A DNA stretch of 64,000 nt. Origin: Paenibacillus sp. H1-7. Lineage in GTDB: Bacteria > Bacillota > Bacilli > Paenibacillales > NBRC-103111. The translations under genes were made by a program, and so were the position numbers. Below, one piece after another: positions 27,631-36,132 of the stretch. The notes under the pieces are model-generated. The model saw nothing but the letters and a program-made list of their open reading frames with translations, was not told where the DNA came from and searched no databases. The stretch is taken from assembly GCF_022354825.1 (NCBI RefSeq), contig NZ_CP031168.1, positions 2,853,501 to 2,917,500 of the forward strand, in the 5' to 3' direction. Positions within the stretch are counted from its first letter, which is position 1, and the number at the start of each line of letters is the position of its first letter.

Positions 27631-28680
27631 ATGACGACGAAGCCGCAGGTGGAATGGTTTAAAGAGGCTAGATGGGGTGTGTTCTGCCATTACTTGCCTA
27701 CTCCCCCAAACAATCAGGCAGGACGGCATTTGACGGCGGAGGAATGGAACGATCGTGTAGACCGTTTTGACGTGGAGGGGCTCGCCTCCCAGCTGGAGCA
27801 TATCGGAGCCCGATATTTCTTCATGACGATCGGGCAAAATACGGGCCATTACTGCGCGCCGAACGAGACCTACGATGCGATCGTCGGCATCCGTCCTAGC
27901 AAGTGCTCGCAGAGAGACTTGATCGCCGACTTGGCCGATGCTTTGGCCGTCCGGGGCATCAAGCTGCTCGTCTATCTCCCGAGCGGAGCCCCGGCGTCCG
28001 ACAGCGTCGCGATGGAGAAGCTGGAATGGGAGTGGGGCTACGAGGAGGAATGGGGCAAGCCGCGCAAGGACGCCGCAGCGAGCCTGTCCGTCGTCGTGAC
28101 GACGGAGCAGGGGACGCGCATTGCGGTGCCGCAGCGCAAGCTCGACCAGCGGCGTAAGGGCAAGCGGCTCGCGGAGTTTCAGCGCAAGTGGGAGGCCGTG
28201 ATCACGGAATGGTCCTTGCGCTGGGGAACCAAGGTGAGCGGCTGGTGGATCGACGGCTGTTATTTCGCCGACGAAATGTACCGCCACGCCGATGAGCCCA
28301 ACTTCGGCAGCTTCGCCAAGTCGCTCAAGGCGGGCAACCCTGACAGCATCGTTGCTTTTAATCCCGGCGTTATTGTGCCGGTCATCTCGCATACGGAGTT
28401 CGACGATTATACGGCCGGGGAAATATCAAAAGTATTTCCTATGCGCCACGACCGCTGCGTAGACGGCGCCCAATATCATACGCTGGGCTACCTCGGCTCC
28501 TCCTGGGGTGAAGGCAGCCCCCGGTTTCCCGACGAGTTCGTTATCGGGTATACGAAGCATGTCAACCGCAGCGAAGGGGTCGTTACATGGGATGTGCCGA
28601 TTACTCATGAAGGATTGATCGAAGAGCCGTTCATCCGTCAGCTGAAGGCGCTCTCCGAGAGTCTGAAGTCCGAATCATAA
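27631..28680 (+). CDS. GH29-like (alpha-L-fucosidase-like) barrel protein, copy 1
   Basis: This 349-residue protein without a signal peptide resembles the catalytic barrel of alpha-L-fucosidases: WFKEARWGVFCHYLPTP at the start, a GQNTGHYCAPN segment near residue 70, and WWIDGCY with Asp208 in the position of the GH29 nucleophile. It is shorter than true GH29 enzymes, lacks their beta-sandwich, and has CHYLP where typical fucosidases have the HWG motif. A family of small fucosidase-like hydrolases is a cautious call. Compared with the second copy at 28765 it has an insertion of about 27 residues (about 138-165). It follows the importer binding protein by 46 bases in the same operon. Confidence 0.65.
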   Translation: MTTKPQVEWFKEARWGVFCHYLPTPPNNQAGRHLTAEEWNDRVDRFDVEGLASQLEHIGARYFFMTIGQNTGHYCAPNETYDAIVGIRPSKCSQRDLIADLADALAVRGIKLLVYLPSGAPASDSVAMEKLEWEWGYEEEWGKPRKDAAASLSVVVTTEQGTRIAVPQRKLDQRRKGKRLAEFQRKWEAVITEWSLRWGTKVSGWWIDGCYFADEMYRHADEPNFGSFAKSLKAGNPDSIVAFNPGVIVPVISHTEFDDYTAGEISKVFPMRHDRCVDGAQYHTLGYLGSSWGEGSPRFPDEFVIGYTKHVNRSEGVVTWDVPITHEGLIEEPFIRQLKALSESLKSES

Positions 28681-28764
28681 GTGACAGCTCTCAGAACGGA
28701 AGCAGCAACCGGCAGGAATCATATGCACGGCAGCTGCCGCACGGCTAAAAAGGGAGGGAGAACG

Positions 28765-29739
28765 ATGGAAACGAAGCTAAATGCCGATTGGTTCAAGGAT
28801 GCGAAGTGGGGCGTCTTCTGCCACTATTTGCCGACTCCGCCGCACAACCGGGAAGGGCGCCATCTGACGTCGGAGGAGTGGAACGAACGCGTCGACGCTT
28901 TCGATGTAGAGGGATTGGCGAAGCAGCTGGAAAGTGTAGGCGCGGGATACTTCTTCCTTACCCTCGGCCAGAACACGGGTCATTACTGCGCGCCTAACGC
29001 GACCTATGACTCCATTGTGGGGATTGAGCCGAGCAAATGCTCAAGGCGCGATCTGGTCAGCGATCTGTACGAGGCGCTGGCTCCGAAAGGGATCAAGCTG
29101 CTCGTTTATTTGCCGAGCGGGGCGCCGAACGGCGATCCCGTTGCCATGGAGAAGCTGGAATGGGAGAACGGCTACACCGGTCCCGGGATACGCCATAACC
29201 GCCAGCGGACCGGCAAGCGGCTCGCCGAGTTCCAGCGCAAATGGGAGGCCGTCATCACGGAATGGTCCTTGCGCTGGGGGAATAAAGTGAGCGGCTGGTG
29301 GATCGACGGCTGCTACTTCGCCGATGAGATGTACCGCCACGCGGATGAGCCGAACTTCGGCAGCTTCGCCGCTGCGATGAAGGCAGGCAACCCCGATAGC
29401 ATCGTCTGCTTTAACCCGGGTGTGATCGTGCCGGTGATCACTCACCGGACCGAGCACGAGGACTATCTCGGCGGCGAGGTGATTCGCGCCTTCCCTGTAT
29501 GCGAGGGACGCTGGCTCGAGGGAGTGCAGTACCATATTCTCAGCTTTCTCGGCAAGGATTGGGGACACGGAGAGCCTGAGCTGCCCGACGAGTTCGTCAT
29601 CGGTTATACGAAGCATGTTAACGAGCGTGAAGGGGTCGTCACATGGGATGTGCCGATTTCACATCAAGGGTTGATCGAGGAGCCGTTCATCCGCCAGCTG
29701 AAAGTACTGCGTCAAGCGCTGAGCGTATCTGCGGGCTGA
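28765..29739 (+). CDS. GH29-like (alpha-L-fucosidase-like) barrel protein, copy 2
   Basis: This 324-residue tandem paralogue of the protein at 27631 keeps the same motifs, with Asp181 in WWIDGCY at the putative nucleophile position. Stretches of the two genes, for example around 28171-28300 and 29221-29350, are nearly identical at the DNA level, which points to recent duplication or gene conversion. The start is the ATG at 28765 behind AGGGAGGGAG; upstream in-frame codons lack a site and would add unrelated residues. Two copies with a differing loop may handle two linkages or form a heteromer. Confidence 0.68.
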   Translation: METKLNADWFKDAKWGVFCHYLPTPPHNREGRHLTSEEWNERVDAFDVEGLAKQLESVGAGYFFLTLGQNTGHYCAPNATYDSIVGIEPSKCSRRDLVSDLYEALAPKGIKLLVYLPSGAPNGDPVAMEKLEWENGYTGPGIRHNRQRTGKRLAEFQRKWEAVITEWSLRWGNKVSGWWIDGCYFADEMYRHADEPNFGSFAAAMKAGNPDSIVCFNPGVIVPVITHRTEHEDYLGGEVIRAFPVCEGRWLEGVQYHILSFLGKDWGHGEPELPDEFVIGYTKHVNEREGVVTWDVPISHQGLIEEPFIRQLKVLRQALSVSAG

Positions 29740-29795
29740 GGCTGAATGAACGGAACCTTATCTATATAAACTATGAATCCAATGGAGGGAATCGC

Positions 29796-30524
29796 ATGAA
29801 CGCCAAGGAGAAATATTTATTCGATGTGCAGGGGTATTTGCTGGTGGAGGATGTACTTAGCAAGGAAGAGCTGACGGCGATGAACCGGGCGATCGACAAG
29901 AAGCAGGAGGCCGGTGAACCGATCCGCGATTTCTTCCTGTGGGATGAGCCGGGCTTCCGCAATCTCATCGACCATCCGAAGACGAAGCCGTACTTGAATG
30001 CGATGTTCGGCGAGCATTACCGGCTTGATCACGAATATGCGATCATCCATAACAAAGGGGATAAGCAGCTGCAGCTTCACGGCGGCAACAACCCATTCGA
30101 TCCGGGCCAGTTTTATCATGTGCAGGGAGACAACGTTTTCAGCGGTCTAACGGTGTACTCGTTCGCGCTTTCGGATATCGGTCCTGATGACGGCGGCTTT
30201 TGCTGCATCGTGGGCAGCCATAAGGCCAATTTCCCGCTGCCTCCGGAGTACCGGCATTACGAGGAAATCGGGCCGACCGTTCACGTTCCGCAGAAGGCGG
30301 GAAGCGTGCTGATCTTCACCGAGGCGCTGACTCACGGTACGTTCCCATGGCAGGGGACGCAGGAGAGAAGATCGTTCCTGTACAAGTACTCGCCGCTTAT
30401 GATTTCGTGGCGCAAGTATGACCGCACGCCGGAGCTGCTGGAGCGGCTGACTCCGGAGCAGCGTCTCATTCTGGATCCGACCTATCACCCTTATTTGCGC
30501 AGGTCGAAAGTATACGAAGGCTAA
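29796..30524 (+). CDS. PhyH-like dioxygenase with HxG in place of HxD
   Basis: This 242-residue protein belongs to the phytanoyl-CoA dioxygenase-like group, shown by DDGGFCCIVGSHKANF (residues 131-146), the distal His180 in ALTHGTFPW and Arg191/Arg192 for the co-substrate. At the position of the usual iron-binding His-x-Asp it has His95-Gly-Gly (LQLHGGNNP), so the carboxylate ligand is missing unless another residue supplies it. It starts with ATG behind TGGAGGGA, 56 bases after the second GH29-like gene, and is followed by a terminator at 30544. It differs strongly from the PhyH-HEAT protein at 15677. Confidence 0.75.
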   Translation: MNAKEKYLFDVQGYLLVEDVLSKEELTAMNRAIDKKQEAGEPIRDFFLWDEPGFRNLIDHPKTKPYLNAMFGEHYRLDHEYAIIHNKGDKQLQLHGGNNPFDPGQFYHVQGDNVFSGLTVYSFALSDIGPDDGGFCCIVGSHKANFPLPPEYRHYEEIGPTVHVPQKAGSVLIFTEALTHGTFPWQGTQERRSFLYKYSPLMISWRKYDRTPELLERLTPEQRLILDPTYHPYLRRSKVYEG

Positions 30525-30543
30525 GCTGTCAGTACTATACGCT

Positions 30544-30586
30544 GCACCTCCGTGCTTCAACGCGATGTCCCGGAGGTGCTTTGTCT
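30544..30586 (+). terminator. Intrinsic terminator ending the importer/GH29-like/PhyH operon
   Basis: GCACCTCCG (30544-30552) and CGGAGGTGC (30571-30579) form a perfect 9-bp stem around an 18-base loop, followed by TTTGTCTT. It separates the PhyH-like gene from the MATE gene. Confidence 0.65.
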
Positions 30587-30614
30587 TGCCGAGAAACGGG
30601 GTGCAAACGAGGGT

Positions 30615-31982
30615 ATGCCATGGAACAACAAGCCGCTCTGGATGCTGGCGTGGCCTATTATGATCGAGATGTTTCTGCAATTCGCGATCGGGATAGCGGA
30701 TACGCTGATGGTGAGCCGGATATCCGATCATGCCGTAGCGGTCGTCGGGATCAGCAATCAATTTTTCATGTCTGCGATCGTACTCTTCATGCTCATCACG
30801 AGCGGAGCGGGAATCGTCATTGCCCAGCACATCGGCGCCAAGCGGGAGAACGAGGCGAGAACGGCGGCGGTCATGGCGGTGCAGCTGACGCTGGTTCCCG
30901 GCGCGATACTGAGTGTCGCTTTGTACATGGGAGCCGGACGGATTGCGGCATGGCTGCAAATTCCGGCCGAGCTGCTTGCATTGGCGAACACGTATATCTC
31001 GGTTGTAGGCAGCGGCACCGTCTTGACGGCGTTGATGCTGGCTCTGAGCACGATCATCCGCAATACGGGCAACACGAAGGGACCTATGGTAGTAGCCCTC
31101 GGGATGAATGCGGTCCATGTGGTGCTGAACTACTTGTTCATCTTCGGAGCGCTCGGCTTCCCGGAATGGGGACTCTACGGTGTTGCGCTGTCCACCGTCA
31201 TCAGCAGGGGACTTGCCATTGTGCCGCTGCTTTATTTGCTGCGGCGCTCGTTCGCGAAGCCGGTCGGCTGGGGTGATGCGGGGCTGTTCTCGGGTCCGCT
31301 GCTTAAGGAGATGCTGCGTATCGGATGGCCCGCATCGCTCAATGGGGCGTCGTGGACCTTCTCGCAAATGACGATATTTGCCCTGATCGCCACGATGGGG
31401 GCGGTAGCATTGACTACGCGGACGTATATGAACACGTTGGAGTCGTTTTGTTTTCTTTGCGGCATGGCGTTGTCGATGGCGGCGCAAATCCGCATTGCCC
31501 AGCAGTACGGCGCCGGACGGTTGGAGGATGCTTACCGCGGAGCTTGGGAGGCACTGAGGTCCGGGCTCTGCGTTGTCGTAGTGAACACGATCCTGCTTGT
31601 AATTCTGTGCGGGCCGATTTTGCGATTTTTCACCGGCGACCGTCAGGTCGTAGCTCTAGGAACGACCGTGCTGCTAATGAACGTGCTGCTGCAGCCGGCC
31701 AAAATGTTCAGCAACGCGTTCATCAGCGCGCTTAGCGCCATTGGGGATACGCGGTTCATTGCCGCGGTAGGCATCTCCTCCATGTGGACCGTCTCTGTAG
31801 GGTTGACGTTCTTCCTTGGCATGGAACTCGGTTGGGGGCTGATCGGCGCCTATATCGCCATGCTGCTCGACGAGATCGTCCGCAGCACCTGCTACATCAC
31901 CCGCTGGCGCAGCAAGAGAAGATTATGGCAGCTGAACGGAAGTGTGAAAACGGTTCATTTTTCGTTGGATCGTCGTATATAA
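30615..31982 (+). CDS. MATE-family efflux transporter
   Basis: This 455-residue membrane protein has about 12 hydrophobic segments in two halves, with ISDHAVAVVGISNQF, IAQHIGAKRENEARTAA and LGMNAVHVVLNYLFIFG in the order typical of NorM/DinF-type transporters. It would export a small molecule, drug or metabolite using a sodium or proton gradient. The start is the ATG at 30615 because earlier in-frame codons lie inside the terminator hairpin; the GAGGG ribosome binding site is weak. Its role among sugar catabolic genes is not obvious. Confidence 0.85.
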   Translation: MPWNNKPLWMLAWPIMIEMFLQFAIGIADTLMVSRISDHAVAVVGISNQFFMSAIVLFMLITSGAGIVIAQHIGAKRENEARTAAVMAVQLTLVPGAILSVALYMGAGRIAAWLQIPAELLALANTYISVVGSGTVLTALMLALSTIIRNTGNTKGPMVVALGMNAVHVVLNYLFIFGALGFPEWGLYGVALSTVISRGLAIVPLLYLLRRSFAKPVGWGDAGLFSGPLLKEMLRIGWPASLNGASWTFSQMTIFALIATMGAVALTTRTYMNTLESFCFLCGMALSMAAQIRIAQQYGAGRLEDAYRGAWEALRSGLCVVVVNTILLVILCGPILRFFTGDRQVVALGTTVLLMNVLLQPAKMFSNAFISALSAIGDTRFIAAVGISSMWTVSVGLTFFLGMELGWGLIGAYIAMLLDEIVRSTCYITRWRSKRRLWQLNGSVKTVHFSLDRRI

Positions 31983-31985
31983 AAC

Positions 31986-32036
31986 CGGGCGCCGGCTTCG
32001 TACAATAAGCTTGTAGGCAAGTCAAGTCAAGGCGCC
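31986..32036. promoter_or_regulatory. Inverted repeat upstream of the first ThuA gene
   Basis: GGGCGCC (31986-31992) and GGCGCCC (32030-32036) are perfect inverted copies 37 bases apart with TACAAT (32000-32005) between them. There is no T run, so it is not an ordinary terminator; it may be an mRNA hairpin or a looped operator pair. Confidence 0.3.
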
Positions 32037-32073
32037 CATTCAACTATAACATTACGTAAAAGGAGATTTGGTC

Positions 32074-32841
32074 ATGGCTGGCACAATCCGAGTTACCGTA
32101 TGGAATGAATTTTGGCATGAGCAGCATCAGGACAACATTAAGGCAGTGTATCCGGACGGAATACACCGTGTCATCGCGTCCCATCTGGAGAAGCAGTCCG
32201 ATATGGAGGTAAGGACGGCAACGCTGTACGATCCGGACCACGGATTGACAGACGAGACGATAGAGTCCACCGATGTGCTGATTTGGTGGTCGCATCTTCG
32301 TAACGACCAGGTGCCGGATGAGCTTGTCGATAAGCTGTATAAGCGCGTACTGGCTGGAATGGGAACGATCTTCCTCCACTCCGCGTCCGGCTCCAAGCTG
32401 TTCAAGCGGCTGCTCGGTACGCCCGGAGGCCACAAGTGGCGGGAAGCGCATGAGAAGGAGCGGCTCTGGGTGCTGAAGCCGGGACACCCGATTGTGGACG
32501 GCATCGGCGAGTACTTCGAGCTGCCGGAGGAGGAAATGTACGGCGAATACTGGAACATTCCCGAGCCGGATGAGCTGATACTTGCGAGCTGGTTCGAGGG
32601 CGGGGAGCTGTTCCGCAGCGGGATTACCTACACGCGGGGGAAAGGCAAGATGTTTTATTTCCGGCCGGGACATGAAGAGTATCCGACCTATTATAATGCG
32701 AACGTGCTGAAGATTATAGAGAACGGGGTGCGCTGGACGGCACCGCAGAAAGAATCGCCGGCAATAACCAGCGGTAACGTGCCTTCGATGGAGCCGATCA
32801 ACGGTCATATCCGGGACGGCCGCGGCAACCGGATCGATTGA
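32074..32841 (+). CDS. ThuA-domain protein, copy 1
   Basis: This 255-residue protein belongs to the ThuA family, named for trehalose utilisation in rhizobia, with a class I glutamine-amidotransferase-like fold. Visible marks are RVTVWNEF at the N terminus, DVLIWWSH near residue 66, GMGTIFLHSASGSKL near residue 93 and a glycine-rich C-terminal segment FYFRPGHEEYPTYY. The biochemical activity of ThuA is unsettled; related proteins help convert trehalose or other disaccharides to 3-keto forms together with Gfo/Idh/MocA dehydrogenases. The ATG at 32074 follows AAAGGAGA. A close paralogue lies at 35343. Confidence 0.85.
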   Translation: MAGTIRVTVWNEFWHEQHQDNIKAVYPDGIHRVIASHLEKQSDMEVRTATLYDPDHGLTDETIESTDVLIWWSHLRNDQVPDELVDKLYKRVLAGMGTIFLHSASGSKLFKRLLGTPGGHKWREAHEKERLWVLKPGHPIVDGIGEYFELPEEEMYGEYWNIPEPDELILASWFEGGELFRSGITYTRGKGKMFYFRPGHEEYPTYYNANVLKIIENGVRWTAPQKESPAITSGNVPSMEPINGHIRDGRGNRID

Positions 32842-32878
32842 GGACAGATGCTTCCTTGCGGAAGGAGAATTGCTCATT

Positions 32879-34159
32879 ATGGCTACGGAACAAACGGGAA
32901 CGGCGCCGGCGGCAAACGCGTCAAGTGCATCCCATCCGTCCGATGCAACGGTTTACCCTATTCTGATAGCGGTCAGCGCCGCCCATCTGATCAATGACGC
33001 GCTGCAGGCCGTCATTCCGGCTTCGTACCCGATCATTCGGGATTCGCTTCATCTGTCGTATACGCAGTTAGGCGTGATTACATTTATTCTGTATTTCTCC
33101 TCATCGGTCATACAGCCGTTCATCGGGGCTTTTGCGGATGCACGGCCGACGCCCTATATTTTGCCTGCCGGGATGCTGCTTTCTCTGCTTGGCATATTGG
33201 GGCTCGCCTTCGCTCCCGGCTACTGGACGGTGCTGGCAGCGGTGGTCGTTATCGGGATCGCGTCGGCCGTCTTTCATCCGGAAGGGTCGCGGATCGTCTA
33301 TTTAAGCTCGGGGACAAGGCGCGGACTGGCCCAATCCGTCTTTCAGGTCGGCGGGAACGCCGGAAGCGCCATGGCTCCTCTCATAACGGCTTTCATTTTT
33401 TATCCGTTCGGCCAAAGAGGCGCCGCCTGGTTTGCTCTGGTGGCTGTGCTGGGGATAGCTCTGCAGAGCTGGATAGCGGGCTGGTACAAGAAATATATTC
33501 ATCAGGCGCGGACAGCCAGGAAACCGAAGGAGCAGGAGGATGAAGGGCTGCTGCACAAAAAGGTGATCGGAGCCATCGTCATCATCATCTTGATTTCGTT
33601 CGCCAGATCTCTGTTCGGCTCGAGCATCGGGACGTACTTCGTCTTTTACTTGATGGAGCAATTCCGCATGTCCATTCCGGAAGCGCAAATGTATTTATTC
33701 GTGTACGCAGGAGCGGGCATCGTCGGAACGTTTCTTGGCGGTCCGTTATCCGACCGGATCGGTCGAAAACATGTCATGCTGCTATCGGTGTTAGGCGCCG
33801 CGCCGTTCGCGATGTTATTGCCGCATGCGGATCCGATATGGATCTATCCGCTTCTTCTGCTGCTGGGCGTCATTAATCACAGCAGCTTCTCCGTAACCGT
33901 CGTCTACGTGCAGGAGCTCGTTCCCGGCAAGGTAGGGACGGTGTCCGGACTCATCACGGGACTCGCTTTCGGGATGGGGGCCATCGGCACGGTTGTCGTC
34001 GGCGCGATGATCGATTTGACGAGCTTGACGACGATCATCATCGCCTGCTCCTTTATGCCGCTGTTCGGCGCTATCGGCTTTCTTCTCCCGCCCGACCGGA
34101 GGAAGCGGGGGACGATGCACGAGGCGCAGAGCACTGCTGAAGGTACAGGCAACGGATGA
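32879..34159 (+). CDS. Major facilitator transporter, fosmidomycin-resistance (Fsr) type
   Basis: This 426-residue protein has 12 predicted membrane segments. AAHLINDALQAVIPASYPI near residue 23, QPFIGAFADARPTPY near residue 77 and FHPEGSR near residue 133 match the Fsr group, whose members export fosmidomycin or take up or release small acids and sugars. The ATG at 32879 lies 11 bases after AAGGAG; a TTG at 32870 is too close to that site. It sits between a ThuA gene and a Gfo/Idh/MocA gene, so it may move a sugar or its keto derivative rather than a drug. Confidence 0.83.
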   Translation: MATEQTGTAPAANASSASHPSDATVYPILIAVSAAHLINDALQAVIPASYPIIRDSLHLSYTQLGVITFILYFSSSVIQPFIGAFADARPTPYILPAGMLLSLLGILGLAFAPGYWTVLAAVVVIGIASAVFHPEGSRIVYLSSGTRRGLAQSVFQVGGNAGSAMAPLITAFIFYPFGQRGAAWFALVAVLGIALQSWIAGWYKKYIHQARTARKPKEQEDEGLLHKKVIGAIVIIILISFARSLFGSSIGTYFVFYLMEQFRMSIPEAQMYLFVYAGAGIVGTFLGGPLSDRIGRKHVMLLSVLGAAPFAMLLPHADPIWIYPLLLLLGVINHSSFSVTVVYVQELVPGKVGTVSGLITGLAFGMGAIGTVVVGAMIDLTSLTTIIIACSFMPLFGAIGFLLPPDRRKRGTMHEAQSTAEGTGNG

Positions 34160-34224
34160 TAACGGCAACAAGTACATGGCTAAGTCGAAGGTACCGGAAA
34201 CCTATTATTGAAGGAGGTTTACAT

Positions 34225-35250
34225 ATGGAACGCATGAAAGTGATACAGGTTGGGGTCGGCGGATTTGGAAAATATTGGTTGTCTAATATTAAATCGGTCC
34301 AATCGATCGAAATCGTGGCGATAGCCGATGTGCAGCAAAGCAATCTGGATGAGGCGCAAAAGCTGCTTGGCGATTCGAATATACCGGCTTACTTGTCCCA
34401 CGAGGACGCTTTCCGCGAAGTGAAAGCAGACCTTGCGCTGCTCATTACTCCGCCGCCTACCCGTCACCGGCTGACGCGCGATGCGCTTGAAGCCGGGATG
34501 CACGTCATCGTCGAGAAGCCGATGGCATCCACCTACCGGGAAGCTTTGCAGCTGGTGAATATAGCCCGGTCGTACGACAAAGTCGTTTCGGTCAATCAGA
34601 ACTACCGTTGGGCGCCTGAGATGACGGCTGTCAAGACGGCTCTGGAGTCCGGTCTCATCGGCAAGGCGGAGGTCGTGGAGTGGCAGTTCGACCGCGACGG
34701 TTCGAGAAATCGGGGACCTCAGTCCGAATGGAGGCGAAACCGTGAGGAGCCGCTGCTCACAGAGCTTAGCATTCATCATTTTGATCTGATGAGATATTTG
34801 TTGAGCGCACAGCCGGTATCGCTGTTTGCCAAGAGCTTCTGCACGTCGTGGAACGAGCGGGGAGGCAATGCGTCGGCATCCGCCATTCTCCAGTTCTCGG
34901 GTGGAACCCATGTCAACTATTTTGCAAGCAGCAGCAATAAAGGCAAAGATACCACATGGACGGGGAACTTCCGCATCGTCGGGCGCCTCGGGGCGCTGGA
35001 GTTTGCGGACGGCGTGCCGTATCACGTGACGGAAGACGGGGAGAGACATCCGTTGGAGCTTCCTTCGCAGCAGTACACCAATGTGGACTATACGGTGGAT
35101 GAGTTCGTCCAGGCGGTTCGGGCGGGGCGCAATCCGGCCACAGTCATTGCCGATAATCTGATCAGCTTCTCTATGGTAGGGGCGGCGGTGGAGTCATCCA
35201 AGACGGGTCAGGTCGTTCGGCTGGACACCGGGTTTTATCACGCGTATTGA
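34225..35250 (+). CDS. Gfo/Idh/MocA-family NAD(P)-dependent oxidoreductase
   Basis: This 341-residue enzyme starts with a Rossmann fold (VIQVGVGGFGKYWL at residues 5-18) and contains the family's VEKPMAST motif near residue 97 and a conserved His in LSIHHFDLMRYL near residue 180. It probably oxidises or reduces a sugar or cyclitol at a ring hydroxyl. ThuA-type genes on both sides (32074, 35343) recall the ThuA/ThuB pair that forms 3-keto disaccharides, which suggests a related keto-sugar route here. The ATG follows GAAGGAGG by about seven bases. Confidence 0.87.
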   Translation: MERMKVIQVGVGGFGKYWLSNIKSVQSIEIVAIADVQQSNLDEAQKLLGDSNIPAYLSHEDAFREVKADLALLITPPPTRHRLTRDALEAGMHVIVEKPMASTYREALQLVNIARSYDKVVSVNQNYRWAPEMTAVKTALESGLIGKAEVVEWQFDRDGSRNRGPQSEWRRNREEPLLTELSIHHFDLMRYLLSAQPVSLFAKSFCTSWNERGGNASASAILQFSGGTHVNYFASSSNKGKDTTWTGNFRIVGRLGALEFADGVPYHVTEDGERHPLELPSQQYTNVDYTVDEFVQAVRAGRNPATVIADNLISFSMVGAAVESSKTGQVVRLDTGFYHAY

Positions 35251-35342
35251 TCACTGGACAATAAGAACCGGTGGGCAAAGGGGACTTCTCCGCATTTGCG
35301 GAGAGCTTCCGTCCCATACGGATAATAGAGGGGAGCCGTCTT

Positions 35343-36110
35343 ATGGCGCAGCCGATTCGCGTAACGGTTTGGAATGAATTTTATCATGAACAGCACTTGG
35401 ATATTGTGAAGCAAGTGTACCCGGACGGCATTCACCGGGCGTTGGCCGGCTATCTGGAGCAGCAGCCGGGACTCGAGGTTACGACCGGCACATTATACGA
35501 TCCGCAGCATGGGTTGCCGGATGAGGTTGTCGAGCGTACCGACGTTTTGATCTGGTGGTCGCATATGAAGGACGGCGAAGTGCCGGATGAGCTGGTCAAC
35601 AAGCTGTACAAACGCGTCATGGAGGGAATGGGAGCGATCTTCCTGCATTCGGCTTCCGGCTCCAAGCTGTTTCGGAGGCTGATGGGAACGGGGGGAGGAG
35701 GCAAATGGCGGGAAGCGCACGAGAAAGAGCGGCTCTGGGTGCTTAAGCCCGGACACCCGATTGTGAGCGGGATCGGTGAATATATCGAGCTGCCTCATGA
35801 GGAAATGTACGGCGAGCCGTCCAACATTCCGGAGCCCGACGAGCTGCTGTTCATGAGCTGGTTCGAGGGCGGCGAAGTGATGCGCAGCGGCAATGTGTAT
35901 ACGCGAGGCAAAGGACGGGTGTTCTATTTCCGGCCTGGGCATGAGGAATATCCGACCTATTACAACAAGGATATATTGAGAGTCATCGAAAATGCCGTCC
36001 GCTGGGTGGCTCCGAGTACGGAGCCTCCGCAGATTACCACGGGCAATGTATCCTCGCTCGAGCCGATCAAAGGAGTACGCCGGGATTGGCGGGGGAATCC
36101 GCTGGAATAA
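35343..36110 (+). CDS. ThuA-domain protein, copy 2
   Basis: This 255-residue paralogue has the same length and the same motif series as the protein at 32074 (RVTVWNEFYHEQH, DVLIWWSHM, IFLHSASGSKLF, FYFRPGHEEYPTYY), with differences concentrated on the middle surface region. It starts at the ATG at 35343 behind GAGGGGA. The two copies flank an MFS carrier and a Gfo/Idh/MocA gene, and this one directly precedes the third importer, 22 bases before its permease gene. The pair could act on two related sugars. Confidence 0.85.
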   Translation: MAQPIRVTVWNEFYHEQHLDIVKQVYPDGIHRALAGYLEQQPGLEVTTGTLYDPQHGLPDEVVERTDVLIWWSHMKDGEVPDELVNKLYKRVMEGMGAIFLHSASGSKLFRRLMGTGGGGKWREAHEKERLWVLKPGHPIVSGIGEYIELPHEEMYGEPSNIPEPDELLFMSWFEGGEVMRSGNVYTRGKGRVFYFRPGHEEYPTYYNKDILRVIENAVRWVAPSTEPPQITTGNVSSLEPIKGVRRDWRGNPLE

Positions 36111-36132
36111 TACGGAAAAGGGGGTACAGTCT

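Noticed and set aside
30552..30614. Upstream start for the MATE transporter
   Set aside because: These codons lie in and just after a terminator hairpin and would add a non-conserved extension to a normal MATE N terminus.
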